Under the pieces are notes generated by a model. That model had not been told where the DNA came from. It saw nothing but the letters and a program-made list of their open reading frames with translations, and made no database searches. Shown here in pieces: positions 53,179 to 61,764 of a stretch of 64,000 nucleotides of DNA. Each line of letters begins with the position of its first letter. Position 1 is the stretch's first letter. The position numbers were made by a program, and so were the translations under genes. The DNA is from Larkinella knui (GTDB lineage: Bacteria; Bacteroidota; Bacteroidia; Cytophagales; Spirosomataceae), in NCBI RefSeq assembly GCF_003858645.1, contig NZ_RQJP01000006.1, positions 372,001 through 436,000 on the forward strand, written 5' to 3'.

Positions 53179-53556
53179 TTATGCGTTCCTTAACAAGTCA
53201 TAAATAAGCTCCCACCGACGTCGGGATATGGGCACTACCATCCCATTTTTTAAATGAATGGCTCCCAAACCGGTTTTCAATCGTTCTACCCGCTCAACAT
53301 ACTGACAATTTACAATGCTATTGCGGTGCACCCGGGCAAAGCTTTCAGCGGGAAGTATACCTGCCAGCTGCTTCAAGGTCTTGGGCATGATAATTGAAGG
53401 ATGATCTCTCCAGTGTAACCAGGTATAATTACCATCTCCCTGCAGGCAAACCAAATCGGAACTTTGAAAAACATGCTGCCGGGAACCGCGAAAATACAAT
53501 TGTAAAACAGAATCAGACGTTACTGAGCCTGACGACGATGACGAAGGAATTAACAT
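53179..53556 (-). CDS. Stand-alone LytTR DNA-binding protein
   Basis: The 125-residue protein has a short Ser-rich start (MLIPSSSSSGSVTSDS), then a LytTR domain: DLVCLQGDGNYTWLHWRD, the helix around QLAGILPAESFARVHRNSIVN and VERLKTGLGAIHLKNGMVVPISRRRW. It is divergent from the two-component pair that follows, sharing a 209-base spacer with it. Confidence 0.85.
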   Translation of the reverse strand: MLIPSSSSSGSVTSDSVLQLYFRGSRQHVFQSSDLVCLQGDGNYTWLHWRDHPSIIMPKTLKQLAGILPAESFARVHRNSIVNCQYVERVERLKTGLGAIHLKNGMVVPISRRRWELIYDLLRNA

Positions 53557-53765
53557 ACTCTGAATTTCTGGGTAAAGGGTGCAAATACAGGCAGTTATTG
53601 AATAATTGTGTAAATATACTTTTCTTGAAATAATATGTTGTTAAAAGGTCATTAACGACCGGTATTGGTACCTGAACGTTTGATTTTGGTAAGGGAAGAA
53701 AAGAATACTTTACCATACTACTATCAGTAATAATCTGTAATTTACCGTTCTGACGAGGCCAAGGC

Positions 53766-54548
53766 ATGGAGAAAGAGCAAATCCACATACTGATAATTGA
53801 AGATGAGGCTGTTTTGGCCATGGATTTATCAGACACACTTGAAGAAGAAGGGTATTATGTAGTAGGAATTGCCAACAATGGTCGCAAAGCACTCGAATTA
53901 TTTAAAACGCAGCGGGTCGACCTGGTGGTGTGCGACATTCAGCTTAAGGGCGACTGGGATGGGATCGAAACCATCGGACAAATCCAGGCCGTTCGGCCCA
54001 TACCGATTATTTATACGACCGCTTTGTCTGATAAAAATACGCTGGAACGCGCTAAACAAACCCTGCCTTCGGCTTATTTAACCAAACCTATTATCATTAG
54101 TAACCTGCGCATCGCGATTGAACTGGCGCTCCATAATTTCAGTCATAAACTCGAATTGACCGCCCAGGATGAAGCCGTAGAATTAAATGGCATTCTGGAA
54201 AAAGATTCGCCTTCCCGGGAAACGATTCTGCGCATTGACAATCTTATTTTTATCAAACACAATTATCAGTTTGTTAAAATACTGCTGGAAGATATTCTGA
54301 TTCTGGAAGCTGATGGTGCCTATACGACCATTGTTACCAACGACCGAAAATACGCCATCCGGCTGACACTTAGTACCTTGCTGGACCGCTTAAGTGAAAT
54401 ACAATTGGCCCGCGTGCACCGGTCTTTTGCGGTACACATTAAAAAAGTGGAAGGATTCTCGGATCGTGAAATAACGGTTGGTAAGCACATTGTGCCGCTG
54501 GGCCGGCAATATAAACAAGCCTTTATACAGCAGTTTCAAATCTGGTAA
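53766..54548 (+). CDS. LytR/AlgR-family response regulator
   Basis: The 260-residue protein has a receiver domain (about 7-120) with acidic pair EDE at 12-14, phospho-acceptor Asp57 in VVCDIQLKGDWDG and the conserved lysine in LTKPI. A C-terminal LytTR domain follows (about 160-258: DILILEADGAYTTIVTND, ARVHRSFAVHIKKVEG). It pairs with the histidine kinase 42 bases downstream, so both form a two-component system of LytTR type. The spacer before it holds a GGTC/GACC hairpin and AT-rich sequence. Confidence 0.94.
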   Translation: MEKEQIHILIIEDEAVLAMDLSDTLEEEGYYVVGIANNGRKALELFKTQRVDLVVCDIQLKGDWDGIETIGQIQAVRPIPIIYTTALSDKNTLERAKQTLPSAYLTKPIIISNLRIAIELALHNFSHKLELTAQDEAVELNGILEKDSPSRETILRIDNLIFIKHNYQFVKILLEDILILEADGAYTTIVTNDRKYAIRLTLSTLLDRLSEIQLARVHRSFAVHIKKVEGFSDREITVGKHIVPLGRQYKQAFIQQFQIW

Positions 54549-54590
54549 TCAGAAAACCGGTTCTGGCGCCTGACGCTATTCATTTTATCC

Positions 54591-56462
54591 ATGAAATGGT
54601 ATTTATTCCTCTGGGCAGGATTTTTGTTGAATCAACCGACCAATGCCCAGCCCGCTTCCCTTACCGCTTATGACAGCCTGAGGGCTCAACTGGTTCAAGC
54701 ACCAGATACCGTCCAGATTGTAAAATACCAGGATTTTGCCGAAGAAATGCTCCATAAAGGCCGGGTGGGAGAGTCACAAACCGCTCTTAAGGAAGCGCTT
54801 GCCATTGCTGAACGAATAAAGAATGAGCGTAAAATCAGTAAAGTTTATGAGTCGTTCGGCCTTCTGGAAATTGATCAGGGCAATTTTGCCCAGGCCCTTA
54901 AGTATTTTCAGAAAGCACTCGATTTCCTCAAAGATTCTCCGGCACTCGATCAAAAAATTTTAATTCTGCTGCGAATTGGCCAGACTTATTTTCTGGCCAA
55001 CGATTTGAAGCAGGATGAATTCTACTGCCTTCAGGCCCTGAAACTAGCCAAACAGCATAACCGGGCGGTTTTAATGGCCGATTGTTATTCTGAATTGGCC
55101 AATCTGGAAGATACCCGAAAAGATTCAAAAAAAGCCCTGTATTACAATGCCAAGGCGATTGCCATTTACCAGGCTAACGGAGAAGATGCCATTGGTGCTC
55201 GCTTCAACCGGGCGATCGAGTATAAGAATGCCGGACAATATGCCCAGTCCGAACAAATGTATCGGGAGTGTCTCATCTATGCAGAACGCCACAAAGACGA
55301 TTATCTGAAGGGCTATATATACGTCAATCTCCCCAATACGCTCCTGCTGCTCAACCGGCCGGACGAAGCTGAAAAATACGCTCAACTAGCCCTGAAATGG
55401 AGCGAAACCGGACCGGAACGGCTGAAATTCCGAGAAGAAATTTTTGACATTTTAACCCGTATCTACGAAAAGCGGGGGCAGGATCGTCAGGCTCTGGCTT
55501 ATTTTCGCCAAAAAGCCATGTACCGCGATAGTGTGCTCAATGCTGAAAAATCGCGCCAGTTGATAATGGCCGAAAGTCGCTATCAGGCGCGGGAAAAAGA
55601 AAGTCAGATTCGAAAACTCGACGAAGAAAATAGCCAGAAAGCGCAGCAGCTGGGCTGGCTGAGTGCCGGTCTGGTTGCGCTGGTGGGCCTTTTGGGCGTT
55701 TTATTCTGGCAATATCGCACCATCCGGCGGACCAACGCCCGACTCACGGAGAACAACCGTATTATCTCGGAGAGCCATCAGAAAATTACGGAACAGTCCA
55801 GGCAGTTAAAAACGCTGCTGCGGGAGTTAAATCACCGCGTCAAGAATAATCTGGCGATTGTCTCCAGCCTGCTCCGGCTGCAATCCAAACGGCTGGAAGA
55901 CGAGGGCGCCGTTCAGGCGATTCGGGCGATTCGGGCCGGCCAGCAGCGGGTAGAAGCAATGGCACTGATCCATCAGCGGTTGTACATGACCGAAAATGTG
56001 TCGACCATCAATATTAAAGAATATATTACGGACCTCTTCGACAGCCTGCTATTAGCTTACGGCTTCGACAAGGCTTTGTTTGAGCGAGAATTGCTGATTG
56101 AGCAGGAAGAGCTCGATGTTGATCTAGCGGTTCTACTGGGTCTTATCCTGAACGAAATCCTGACCAATGCCTTCAAATATGCCTACGAGCATGTTCAGCG
56201 CCCTTTTCTTCGTATCCGGCTGGCCGCCGACTATTCCGACGACCCGAATCTGGCCCGGCCCCGGCTCACGCTTGAAGTACAGGATAATGGTGTTGGCCTG
56301 GATATTCAGCGTTGGGAACGCCCCAATCAGTCGTTCGGCAAACGACTGATTACGTCGTTGAGCGAACAGGCTGGCGGCCACCTGGAGGTTAGCAACCGGA
56401 ACGGCACCTATCATCGTCTGGTTATTCCTCCTTTGTATATGTCCGAATCGGAGGCCGCTTAA
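54591..56462 (+). CDS. TPR sensor histidine kinase (HisKA_2 type)
   Basis: The 623-residue kinase has an N-terminal signal (1-19) and periplasmic TPR-like repeats (about 40-330). One membrane helix (353-375) and a short coiled coil precede the phospho-acceptor His415 in LRELNHRVKNNLAIVSSLLRLQ, the HisKA_2 pattern. The ATP-binding domain has N-box LILNEILTNAFKYAYEH (518-534) and G1 VQDNGVGLDI. It phosphorylates the response regulator just upstream. The TPR sensor suggests that it responds to a protein or peptide partner. Confidence 0.93.
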   Translation: MKWYLFLWAGFLLNQPTNAQPASLTAYDSLRAQLVQAPDTVQIVKYQDFAEEMLHKGRVGESQTALKEALAIAERIKNERKISKVYESFGLLEIDQGNFAQALKYFQKALDFLKDSPALDQKILILLRIGQTYFLANDLKQDEFYCLQALKLAKQHNRAVLMADCYSELANLEDTRKDSKKALYYNAKAIAIYQANGEDAIGARFNRAIEYKNAGQYAQSEQMYRECLIYAERHKDDYLKGYIYVNLPNTLLLLNRPDEAEKYAQLALKWSETGPERLKFREEIFDILTRIYEKRGQDRQALAYFRQKAMYRDSVLNAEKSRQLIMAESRYQAREKESQIRKLDEENSQKAQQLGWLSAGLVALVGLLGVLFWQYRTIRRTNARLTENNRIISESHQKITEQSRQLKTLLRELNHRVKNNLAIVSSLLRLQSKRLEDEGAVQAIRAIRAGQQRVEAMALIHQRLYMTENVSTINIKEYITDLFDSLLLAYGFDKALFERELLIEQEELDVDLAVLLGLILNEILTNAFKYAYEHVQRPFLRIRLAADYSDDPNLARPRLTLEVQDNGVGLDIQRWERPNQSFGKRLITSLSEQAGGHLEVSNRNGTYHRLVIPPLYMSESEAA

Positions 56463-56483
56463 CAATAATCGGGGTTGGTTTTT

Positions 56484-57383
56484 CTAAAATGAGTACAGAA
56501 AGCCGATGGCCAATCCCTGACTGTATTGAATGGCGTCGTCCTGATCTTTGTCATAGAGGACAATTCCGGTCAGATTGACATTGACGTATTTATTGACTTT
56601 AGCCGTCAGCGAGATGTCGAGCCGGTGATCGATGGCGTTCAGGGTGGAGTAATTCGCAAAAAGCTGGTAACGCGCTTTCAGATTCAGATTTTCCGCGATG
56701 TTCCGGTCGAAGTTGGCAATGAGCTGAAAGGCAAATTCGTTCCGTACGGTTTTCCCCGGTGCAACGCCATACCGCGTTGGCACGCCGAAGGTAATCGAAT
56801 CATTCGTTACAAAGGTCTGCCGGATCGTACCAAGGCCGAATTGCAAATTAAAATACGTCACCGGTTTATATTCCAACCCCATCGATTCTGTCAGGAATGC
56901 CGGGGCAAAAAAGCTGGAAATCAACACATTCCGCTCACCGCCGCCCGCCAGCGTCTCGTAGCGATAGCCTGATGCAAACTGCGACAGGAAGTTGATGTTT
57001 CCAAAAGCCAGCCAAACCGGGCTGATCCGGTGCCCCACCTTCGTATCCAGGAAAATTCGGTCTACGTTTTTGCGGGAATCCTGCCCCTGGTTTTTCACAA
57101 TACCGTATTGCAACTGCACTTCACTCGTCCAGTTGAAGCGACGCTTCATATAATCCGACTTTGCGTTGAAAAAAGCGCCCAAAGCGATGGAATTGACGCC
57201 CCCACCCTTCCAGTTGCTGCTAAATGACCCTTGGTTTAAATTGATCCCGAATTGGGCCGTTCGTTTCCAGTAAACCGTATCGAGCGGAACAACTTTGATT
57301 GAATCCAGTCTGGTCAGTTTTTGGGCTATCGTGAAAGTTGAGCTACAGCAAAGTAGCAGGAGCACCAAGGCCGACTTTCTCAT
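56484..57383 (-). CDS. DUF3078 outer-membrane-type protein
   Basis: The 299-residue protein has a signal peptide (MRKSALVLLLLCCSSTFTIA). A beta-rich body matches DUF3078: WKRTAQFGINLNQGSFSSNWKGGGVNSIA, DYMKRRFNWTSEVQLQYG and a C-terminal YSQGLAIGFLYSF that looks like a barrel end. It probably forms a small outer-membrane barrel. It is convergent with the histidine kinase. Confidence 0.85.
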   Translation of the reverse strand: MRKSALVLLLLCCSSTFTIAQKLTRLDSIKVVPLDTVYWKRTAQFGINLNQGSFSSNWKGGGVNSIALGAFFNAKSDYMKRRFNWTSEVQLQYGIVKNQGQDSRKNVDRIFLDTKVGHRISPVWLAFGNINFLSQFASGYRYETLAGGGERNVLISSFFAPAFLTESMGLEYKPVTYFNLQFGLGTIRQTFVTNDSITFGVPTRYGVAPGKTVRNEFAFQLIANFDRNIAENLNLKARYQLFANYSTLNAIDHRLDISLTAKVNKYVNVNLTGIVLYDKDQDDAIQYSQGLAIGFLYSF

Positions 57384-57410
57384 AAAATGAATCTGGTTAT
57401 AGCGGACAAA

Positions 57411-58238
57411 TTACTTGAACACCTCCACATTGTGCGACTGAAGGCTTTGCAGGGGAATAATGGTGACGGTATCGCCGGTTTGAAGGGTCAATGAGGTGTT
57501 GTCGATTCGGATAATGGTCCCTTTTGCCTCACCTACCCGGATAGTTTGCCCTTCGTAGAACCGGTTTTTACTGTAGAATGACGACAGGATATTGGCCATC
57601 ACATCGCGCGATGCAAACCCGTAGCCAATGGCAAACGCAAAAATAACGCCCCCAATCAGCAGGTTAAAGCTTGATTCCAGCAGTTCGGTGTTGATGCCCG
57701 CCTGCCCCAGGGCACTGATGAGCGTAATGATCAGAAAGAAAAAAAACACGATCATTCCCAGCAGTTTTCCGGAAGCGATATTGAACGACTGACAAAGTGT
57801 TACGACGGCACCTTTCAGCGCATCGGCTACCAGCACGCCCACCTGTAACATGATGGCTGCGGCAATGAGTCGCGGAATAAAATCGACCAACGATTTGACC
57901 ATTTCCGTAATGGCCGAAACGCCGAGCGTTTCCGTGGCGGCCATCAGAAAAATCAATAATACGAAGTAGTAGAGAATTTTGGCGACGATTTCGCTCAGTT
58001 TGATCTCGGTTTTAAGCCGCTTAATGAAATCGATTTCCGTTAGCCGATCCCCAATTCGATTAAATCCCACCCGCGCCAGCACTTTTGAAACCAGTATGGA
58101 TAGGGCTTTTGCCACCCCAAACCCTACCGCAATAATAAAAGCCGCGCCGATAATGCGGGGAACAAAATCAATAAATTGCGTGATGAGGGTGGTAAATGTA
58201 TTGATTAAGATATCAACAAAAGCCGGAATTCGATTCAT
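57411..58238 (-). CDS. MscS-type mechanosensitive channel protein
   Basis: The 275-residue protein has five or six helices with internal repeats of the TM_helix type (FVPRIIGAAFIIAVGFGVAKAL and FIPRLIAAAIMLQVGVLVADAL). A short MscS-like beta domain follows at the C-terminus: EGQTIRVGEAKGTIIRIDNTSLTLQTG. This resembles the conserved TM-helix (CmpX-like) branch of mechanosensitive channels. It is the last gene of an operon with an ECF sigma factor and a 63-residue protein, nine bases after the latter. Confidence 0.88.
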   Translation of the reverse strand: MNRIPAFVDILINTFTTLITQFIDFVPRIIGAAFIIAVGFGVAKALSILVSKVLARVGFNRIGDRLTEIDFIKRLKTEIKLSEIVAKILYYFVLLIFLMAATETLGVSAITEMVKSLVDFIPRLIAAAIMLQVGVLVADALKGAVVTLCQSFNIASGKLLGMIVFFFFLIITLISALGQAGINTELLESSFNLLIGGVIFAFAIGYGFASRDVMANILSSFYSKNRFYEGQTIRVGEAKGTIIRIDNTSLTLQTGDTVTIIPLQSLQSHNVEVFK

Positions 58239-58247
58239 AGCAGGTCA

Positions 58248-58439
58248 TTAAGATCTAGTGGGCAGTTTGATAATGGAAACCAGCGCTGATGCTACGTTAA
58301 ATAAATCATCGACGTAAACCTCCACAACGGAAAGCGAATTACGAATCAGATCGATCTCCGAAATTAATTCTTCCTTTACGCTAGGGGGGCAGGTGTCCGG
58401 TAACTCTATCTCCTTAAAAACATTGTAAATCGATTCCAT
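58248..58439 (-). CDS. 63-residue protein between sigma factor and MscS genes
   Basis: The product starts MESIYNVFKEIELPDTCPPS and is acidic, mostly helical and without a membrane helix. I do not recognise the family. The tight packing (22 bases after the sigma factor, 9 before the channel) and the amphipathic C-terminal helix (DDLFNVASALVSIIKL) support a real gene. It could be a small partner of either neighbour, but it has no known anti-sigma motif. Confidence 0.6.
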   Translation of the reverse strand: MESIYNVFKEIELPDTCPPSVKEELISEIDLIRNSLSVVEVYVDDLFNVASALVSIIKLPTRS

Positions 58440-58461
58440 TGAGCTACAGGTTCAACATTGT

Positions 58462-59073
58462 CTATTTATTGAACTTCGTCCAGGCCATAAATTTGGCAAG
58501 CAACAACGCCATGAAAATCAATGTTTCCAGGTACCGTTTTTTCAGTTTTTCCTTCGCTCTTTTTAGCCGCATCTTTACGGCACTTTCGCTCAGGTTATGA
58601 ACGTTGGCAATTTCTTTGATGCTAATTTCATCCTGGTATTTCATCAGCAGCAGACTTTGCTCTTCAATGGTCAGATAGCCCAATGCCGATTTTAGCCGCT
58701 GGGCTTCCATCTCCATCAGGTCTTCATCTTCACTATCATCCAACCAGTCCATTTCTTCATCAACCCGCACTTCCGCTTTCTTCCGGTTGGTCCGGATCTG
58801 ATCGGTACAATAATTATAGGTGATCGAAAATAGCCAGGTCGAAAACCGGGACTGCTCCTTAAAACTGCTCAGGCGCATGATTAAACGCAGAAATATGTCG
58901 TGCGTAAAATCTTCCGCTTTAACGGGATCTTTGGTAAACATCAGACATTTTCGGTAGACTTTGTCACTATACCGGCTGTAGAGGTGTTCAAAGTAGTGGT
59001 TACTTTGATTATCAACGTACAGACGTACCAGTTCTTCGTCTGTCATCCGCTTAACTTCCAACGATGCGATCAT
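58462..59073 (-). CDS. ECF-type RNA polymerase sigma factor with hydrophobic C-terminus
   Basis: The 203-residue protein has sigma region 2 (LYSRYSDKVYRKCLMF, EDFTHDIFLRLIMRLSSFKEQSRFSTWLFSITYNYCTD) and region 4 (LTIEEQSLLLMKYQDEISIKEIANVHNLSESAVKMRLKRAKEKLK). Unusually it ends with about 14 hydrophobic residues (TLIFMALLLAKFMAW) after region 4, which could hold it at the membrane. An acidic linker lies between the regions. It heads the operon with the 63-residue protein and MscS. No anti-sigma gene follows. Confidence 0.9.
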   Translation of the reverse strand: MIASLEVKRMTDEELVRLYVDNQSNHYFEHLYSRYSDKVYRKCLMFTKDPVKAEDFTHDIFLRLIMRLSSFKEQSRFSTWLFSITYNYCTDQIRTNRKKAEVRVDEEMDWLDDSEDEDLMEMEAQRLKSALGYLTIEEQSLLLMKYQDEISIKEIANVHNLSESAVKMRLKRAKEKLKKRYLETLIFMALLLAKFMAWTKFNK

Positions 59074-59212
59074 CCTATCAGGCGCTTAAATAATGAAAGT
59101 AATAACTACAGAACTCTTTTTTTCAGTGCGAAAAAGCACTCTTATTGTTACTAAAAAGCGGCACACATTTATTGGATGTACAAATAAAATTAAAAAACAG
59201 TATATATCATAG

Positions 59213-59245
59213 AAAAAGCCCGGTCAAATAGGCCGGGCTTTTTTT
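59213..59245 (-). terminator. Intrinsic terminator after tsf
   Basis: AAAAAGCCCGG (59213-59223) pairs with CCGGGCTTTTT (59233-59243); T-run on the minus strand. It follows the tsf stop by about 35 bases. Confidence 0.9.
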
Positions 59246-59280
59246 ACAAACAAAAAAATAGAAAATACCGTAACGAATTT

Positions 59281-60114
59281 TTAACCAATCGCCACGCGCT
59301 TGAAGGCTGAAATGGTTAATCCTTTGCTGGTTTTCTCCAGCAATTGGGCGATCGTAACCGATGAGTCCTTCACGAATTCCTGGTTCAGCAGCGTATTATC
59401 TTTGTAGAATTTTTGCAGCTTACCCATCGCAATTTTTTCCAGCATGGCTTCCGGTTTTCCTTCCGCACGCGCCTGATCCTTACCAATTTCGATTTCACGC
59501 TCAACGATGCTGGAGTCAACGCCGTCTTTGTCAATCGCAACCGGTTTCATGGCGGCAATCTGCATGGCAATATCTTTACCTACTTCGGCAACGTCCGTCG
59601 TACCGGCGTTGTTGAGGCCCACCAACACGCCCAATTTACCATTGGAGTGATTGTACGCCACTACTTGCTCCGCTGTAACGACTTCATAGGCTGTTACATC
59701 CAGTTTTTCACCCAGTTTACCAATCAGATCGGTGATGTGATCCTGTAATGAACGGCCATCGGCCTGTGGCAATGCCAGCAAGTCTTCTTTAGTGGCCGGT
59801 TTGGCAGCAACGGCATTGTCCATCAGGGCCATCGCCAGGTTCTGGAAATCAACGACTTTCGATACCGGCTCGGTTTCGCAGGCAAAGCCCACCACACGAC
59901 CGGTTTTGCCATCCGGACTTACGTGCGTCAGAACGATGCCTTCAGAAGTGGTATTATCGGCCCGCTTATTGGCAATTTTCTGACCCTGTTTGCGCAGAAT
60001 GTCTTTTGCTTTTTCAAAATCGCCATCGGCTTCAGTAAGTGCTTTTTTACAGTCCATCATACCGGCGCCAGTTTCCTGCCGGAGTCTGTTAACGTCTTGT
60101 GCGGTAATAGCCAT
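59281..60114 (-). CDS. tsf: Translation elongation factor Ts
   Basis: The 277-residue factor exchanges GDP for GTP on EF-Tu. The N-terminal ITAQDVNRLRQETGAGMMDCKKALTEADGD is the EF-Ts signature. The core follows with VGFACETEPVSK and the C-terminal EIGKDQARAEGKPEAMLEKIAMGKLQKFYKD. It ends the rplM-rpsI-rpsB-tsf block. Two hairpins lie between it and rpsB. Confidence 0.97.
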   Translation of the reverse strand: MAITAQDVNRLRQETGAGMMDCKKALTEADGDFEKAKDILRKQGQKIANKRADNTTSEGIVLTHVSPDGKTGRVVGFACETEPVSKVVDFQNLAMALMDNAVAAKPATKEDLLALPQADGRSLQDHITDLIGKLGEKLDVTAYEVVTAEQVVAYNHSNGKLGVLVGLNNAGTTDVAEVGKDIAMQIAAMKPVAIDKDGVDSSIVEREIEIGKDQARAEGKPEAMLEKIAMGKLQKFYKDNTLLNQEFVKDSSVTIAQLLEKTSKGLTISAFKRVAIG

Positions 60115-60168
60115 TGTTTGTTTATTAATTGTCTGTTATCGAGTTCGTTACTGTTATTTGATAGTGTT

Positions 60169-60237
60169 CAGGTGGCAGGCTGAATGCTACACCTGATAAC
60201 CTGAAACGGAATAGCCCATAGCGAGGCTACGGGCTAT
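60169..60237. promoter_or_regulatory. Two hairpins between rpsB and tsf
   Basis: CAGGTG (60169-60174) pairs with CACCTG (60190-60195). ATAGCCCATAGC (60211-60222) pairs with GCTACGGGCTAT (60226-60237) with one mismatch and a three-base loop. There is no T-run, so a partial terminator or mRNA-stability element between rpsB and tsf is more likely than a full stop. Confidence 0.55.
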
Positions 60238-60279
60238 CCGAACGTATTAGCATGGCAACATGGTTGCTCCTAGATAGTC

Positions 60280-61122
60280 TTAATCCTCCTGCTCTTCGGC
60301 TTCTTCAGCGACAACCGGGCTGATTTCTTCTTCCGCATCAACAGCCGTTTCGCCTTCGGCCTTCGCTGTTTTTACGTCTTCAGCCCGTTTTGCTTCTTCT
60401 TCTTCCTGCAAACGCTGATCGTCTTTATCCTGTTTACGCTCCAGAAGGCCCTCTTCGATGGCTTTTCCAATGGCCAGGGTAATCAAACGGATCGACTTGT
60501 ACGCATCGTCGTTTGCCGGAATTGGATAATCCACATCGCTCGGGTTTGAGTTGGTATCGCACATGGCGAAAACCGGGATACCCAGGCGTTTTGCTTCAGC
60601 GACGGCAATGTGCTCGCGCTTTACATCCACAATAAACAAAGCCGCTGGCAAACGCGTCAGGTCGGCAATACCGCCCAATACCCGCTCCAGTTTCTCTTTC
60701 TCACGGTATACCGTCAACCGCTCGCGTTTGGCGAGACTTTTGTACGTTGCCTCGTCCTTCATCATTTTTTCGATGCCCTGCATCTTCTTCAATGACTTGC
60801 GGATGGTGGCAAAGTTGGTCAGCATACCACCCAGCCAACGGTCGGTAACGAACGGCATTTTCAGCCGGCGCGCTTCTTCCGTGACAATTTCCTGGGCTTG
60901 TTTCTTGGTGGCGACAAACATCACCTTGCGGCCTGAACGAACGATGCCTTTCATCGCTGCGGCTGCTTCGTCGATCGACGCCAGCGTTTTGTTCAGGTCA
61001 ATAATATGGATACCGTTTTTCTCCATGAAGATATACGGTGCCATACGGGGGTCCCATTTCCGGGTAAGGTGGCCAAAATGCACACCTGCATCCAGAAGAT
61101 CTTTGTACTCTACTTGTGCCAT
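60280..61122 (-). CDS. rpsB: 30S ribosomal protein S2
   Basis: The 280-residue protein starts MAQVEYKDLLDAGVHFGHLTRKWDP and has the S2 motifs FVATKKQAQEIV, VTDRWLGGMLTNFATIR and AVAEAKRLGIPVFAMCDTNSNP. It has an acidic extension of about 50 residues at the C-terminus (KQDKDDQRLQEEEEAKR and so on), which is common in this phylum. The frame is open 21 codons upstream but with an unlikely sequence. Confidence 0.97.
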   Translation of the reverse strand: MAQVEYKDLLDAGVHFGHLTRKWDPRMAPYIFMEKNGIHIIDLNKTLASIDEAAAAMKGIVRSGRKVMFVATKKQAQEIVTEEARRLKMPFVTDRWLGGMLTNFATIRKSLKKMQGIEKMMKDEATYKSLAKRERLTVYREKEKLERVLGGIADLTRLPAALFIVDVKREHIAVAEAKRLGIPVFAMCDTNSNPSDVDYPIPANDDAYKSIRLITLAIGKAIEEGLLERKQDKDDQRLQEEEEAKRAEDVKTAKAEGETAVDAEEEISPVVAEEAEEQED

Positions 61123-61204
61123 TTTAAAGTAAGAAATGAATAATAAAATAAGTAATACGCAGCACCGCACGTCGGCATCAGGCAAGTGCGGTCTGGACGA
61201 ACCC

Positions 61205-61282
61205 GTTTAGAGTTTATGATTTTTTGTTTATGGTTGGCGGGTGCTCCGTTTAACCAAAAACTATAAACCGCAAACTTTAAAC
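61205..61282. repeat. Imperfect inverted repeat between rpsI and rpsB
   Basis: The arms at 61205-61235 and 61252-61282 match at 24 of 31 positions when reverse-complemented. They consist of GTTTATAG/GTTTATGG-like words. The hairpin sits in the 168-base spacer before rpsB. Confidence 0.65.
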
Positions 61283-61290
61283 TAAAACGA

Positions 61291-61677
61291 TTAACGTTTC
61301 GAGAACTGGAACCGGCGACGCGCCTTCGCACGACCGTATTTTTTCCGTTCAACCATGCGGGAGTCACGAGTCAGGAAGCCTTCTTTTTTCAAAGCCGGCC
61401 GAAACTCAGGATTGATCTCACACAGCGCACGGGCAATTCCCATCCGGGTTGCTTCAGCCTGACCGGAAATACCGCCACCGCGAACGTTTACTTTCACGTC
61501 GTAGCCTTCCGGAGCATTGATGGTTGCCAGCGGTTGCTTCAGAACGATTTGCAGAACTTCCGTGGGGAAATAGTTTTTGTAATCTCTGCCGTTGATAACG
61601 ATGCTGCCCGTACCTATTGACAGGTATACGCGCGACACGGCTGTTTTCCGGCGACCTAATGCGTTGATTCGTTCCAT
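61291..61677 (-). CDS. rpsI: 30S ribosomal protein S9
   Basis: The 128-residue protein starts [19 protein letters not shown] and ends [18 protein letters not shown], both diagnostic of S9; the [19 protein letters not shown] segment is also conserved. It follows rplM in the usual pair. Confidence 0.97.
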   Translation of the reverse strand: MERINALGRRKTAVSRVYLSIGTGSIVINGRDYKNYFPTEVLQIVLKQPLATINAPEGYDVKVNVRGGGISGQAEATRMGIARALCEINPEFRPALKKEGFLTRDSRMVERKKYGRAKARRRFQFSKR

Positions 61678-61689
61678 TGTTTAAGAAGT

Positions 61690-61759
61690 GAGACGGAAGA
61701 CGCGAGCGAAGAGACAGGTTGAACGGTGTTCTTTTATCTCTTGTCTACTGTCTAATCTC
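61690..61759. repeat. Imperfect inverted repeat between rplM and rpsI
   Basis: Left arm 61690-61724 and right arm 61728-61759 share AGAC, AAGAGA and GAAC blocks in complementary order with small gaps. The words resemble those of the repeat at 20142-20193. Confidence 0.5.
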
Positions 61760-61764
61760 TATTG

